Positions 4,928 to 5,384 of a stretch of DNA of 5,384 nucleotides are shown here, piece after piece. A program made the translations under genes and the position numbers. How positions within the stretch are numbered: position 1 is the first letter of the stretch; each line of letters opens with the position of its first letter. The notes under the pieces were generated by a model. The model saw nothing but the letters and a program-made list of their open reading frames with translations. It did no database searches and was not told the origin of the DNA. Source of the stretch: an uncultured Collinsella sp. GTDB lineage: Bacteria; Actinomycetota; Coriobacteriia; Coriobacteriales; Coriobacteriaceae. The DNA lies in assembly GCA_900752345.1 (NCBI GenBank), contig CAADVA010000036.1, positions 1-5,384 on the forward strand. The letters are read 5' to 3'.

Positions 4928-5384
4928 TAGCAGCCCTCCTCTCGCGTGGGCGCCTTGGAACCAGCCTGACACGGAACCCTCAAAGGCACGTCCGCGCAGC
5001 CCAGCAGCAAGCCGGCCAACTCGTCGGCTAGCGCCTCAACCGTATAAAGCTTGTCGCAGCGGAGCGGCACACCGGCTTGCGCAAGCGCCAGCGCCATGCG
5101 CTGGGCGGCAGGAACGCCCAGGCCGATCGATTTGAGCTCGTTCGCGCGCGCAAACACCTGCGCGGGCGTTCCCTCGGCAAACACGGCGCCCTCGTTCATC
5201 ACAACGATACGGTCACAGCAATTTGCCAGGTCATCCATGCTATGCGAAACCATGACAACAGTCAGGCCCTCGCGATGGAGCCGATCGATGAGCCCCAGGA
5301 AATCCCTGCGCGCAGCCGGATCGAGCCCCGCCATGGGCTCGTCGAGCACCAGCACCTCGGGCTCCATGGCGAGCACGCCGGCAA
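4927..5384 (-). CDS. ecfA2: ECF transporter ATPase, C-terminal part (5' end outside window), probably EcfA2
   Basis: This is the C-terminal half (about 151 residues) of an ABC-type ATPase that powers an ECF importer at the cytoplasmic face. Visible motifs are Walker B with the catalytic glutamate (LVLDEP, near 5352-5335), the D-loop GLDP, the switch histidine in MVSHSM (codon 5242-5244), and the EcfA-type continuation CDRIVVMNEGAVFAEGTPAQVF. Walker A, Q-loop and the ABC signature would lie beyond the right edge. The position immediately before ecfT, with a one-base stop/start overlap, matches the usual ecfA1-ecfA2-ecfT order, hence the EcfA2 call; EcfA1 cannot be excluded. The residue after LDEP is Met where Thr or Ser is usual. 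The C-terminal tail after the ATPase domain is cysteine-containing and not recognisable. Confidence 0.9.
   Translation of the reverse strand, partial: AGVLAMEPEVLVLDEPMAGLDPAARRDFLGLIDRLHREGLTVVMVSHSMDDLANCCDRIVVMNEGAVFAEGTPAQVFARANELKSIGLGVPAAQRMALALAQAGVPLRCDKLYTVEALADELAGLLLGCADVPLRVPCQAGSKAPTREEGC
4935..4940 (-). promoter_or_regulatory. Ribosome binding site deciding the ecfT start
   Basis: AGGAGG on the minus strand, seven bases before the ATG at 4927 and inside the last codons of the upstream ATPase gene. It favours this start over the in-frame ATG 45 bases further upstream and supports coupled translation of the two genes. Confidence 0.8.

Overview
The window is a GC-rich bacterial chromosome segment in which every recognisable gene lies on the minus strand, so the layout reads from the right edge to the left. 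Gene style, GC content and the ArgR-type operators fit a Gram-positive actinobacterium; a gut Coriobacteriia member such as Collinsella is my best guess. That is an impression from sequence style, not the result of a search. I see no mobile element, CRISPR array, rRNA or tRNA.

Right block (about 5384 to 3185): the 3' part of an energy-coupling factor (ECF) transporter ATPase, probably ecfA2, runs off the right edge. It overlaps by one base (TAATG) the gene for the transmembrane coupling protein EcfT. Thirty bases after EcfT come two tandem, clearly paralogous small proteins of the pyridoxamine-5'-phosphate-oxidase-like, FMN-binding split-barrel superfamily. Spacing suggests one transcription unit, ecfA2-ecfT-flavoprotein-flavoprotein. 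It ends at a very strong 20-bp-stem hairpin (3094-3147) that lacks a good U-tract.

Central regulatory gap (2928-3184): besides that hairpin it holds two ArgR-type operator boxes whose centres are exactly 21 bp apart, a possible extended -10 promoter, and an imperfect 12-bp leader hairpin that ends two bases before the argC Shine-Dalgarno sequence.

Left block (2927 to 1): the arginine operon argC-argJ-argB, with argB cut by the left edge. ArgJ recycles the acetyl group from N-acetylornithine to glutamate, ArgB phosphorylates N-acetylglutamate, and ArgC reduces the acyl phosphate. Together they make up the cyclic acetylated route towards ornithine, less the ArgD aminotransferase, which presumably lies beyond the left edge. 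The N-terminal extension of ArgB is of the type found in arginine-inhibited kinases. Control is therefore probably two-layered: ArgR repression at the operator pair, and feedback inhibition of ArgB. A terminator-like hairpin with a T6 run sits between argC and argJ and could reduce transcription into the distal genes.

The window is mostly ordinary core metabolism and transport. I did not find a convincing new system. The points most worth checking are the intergenic RNA structures of the arginine operon and the pairing of an ECF module with duplicated flavin-fold proteins.
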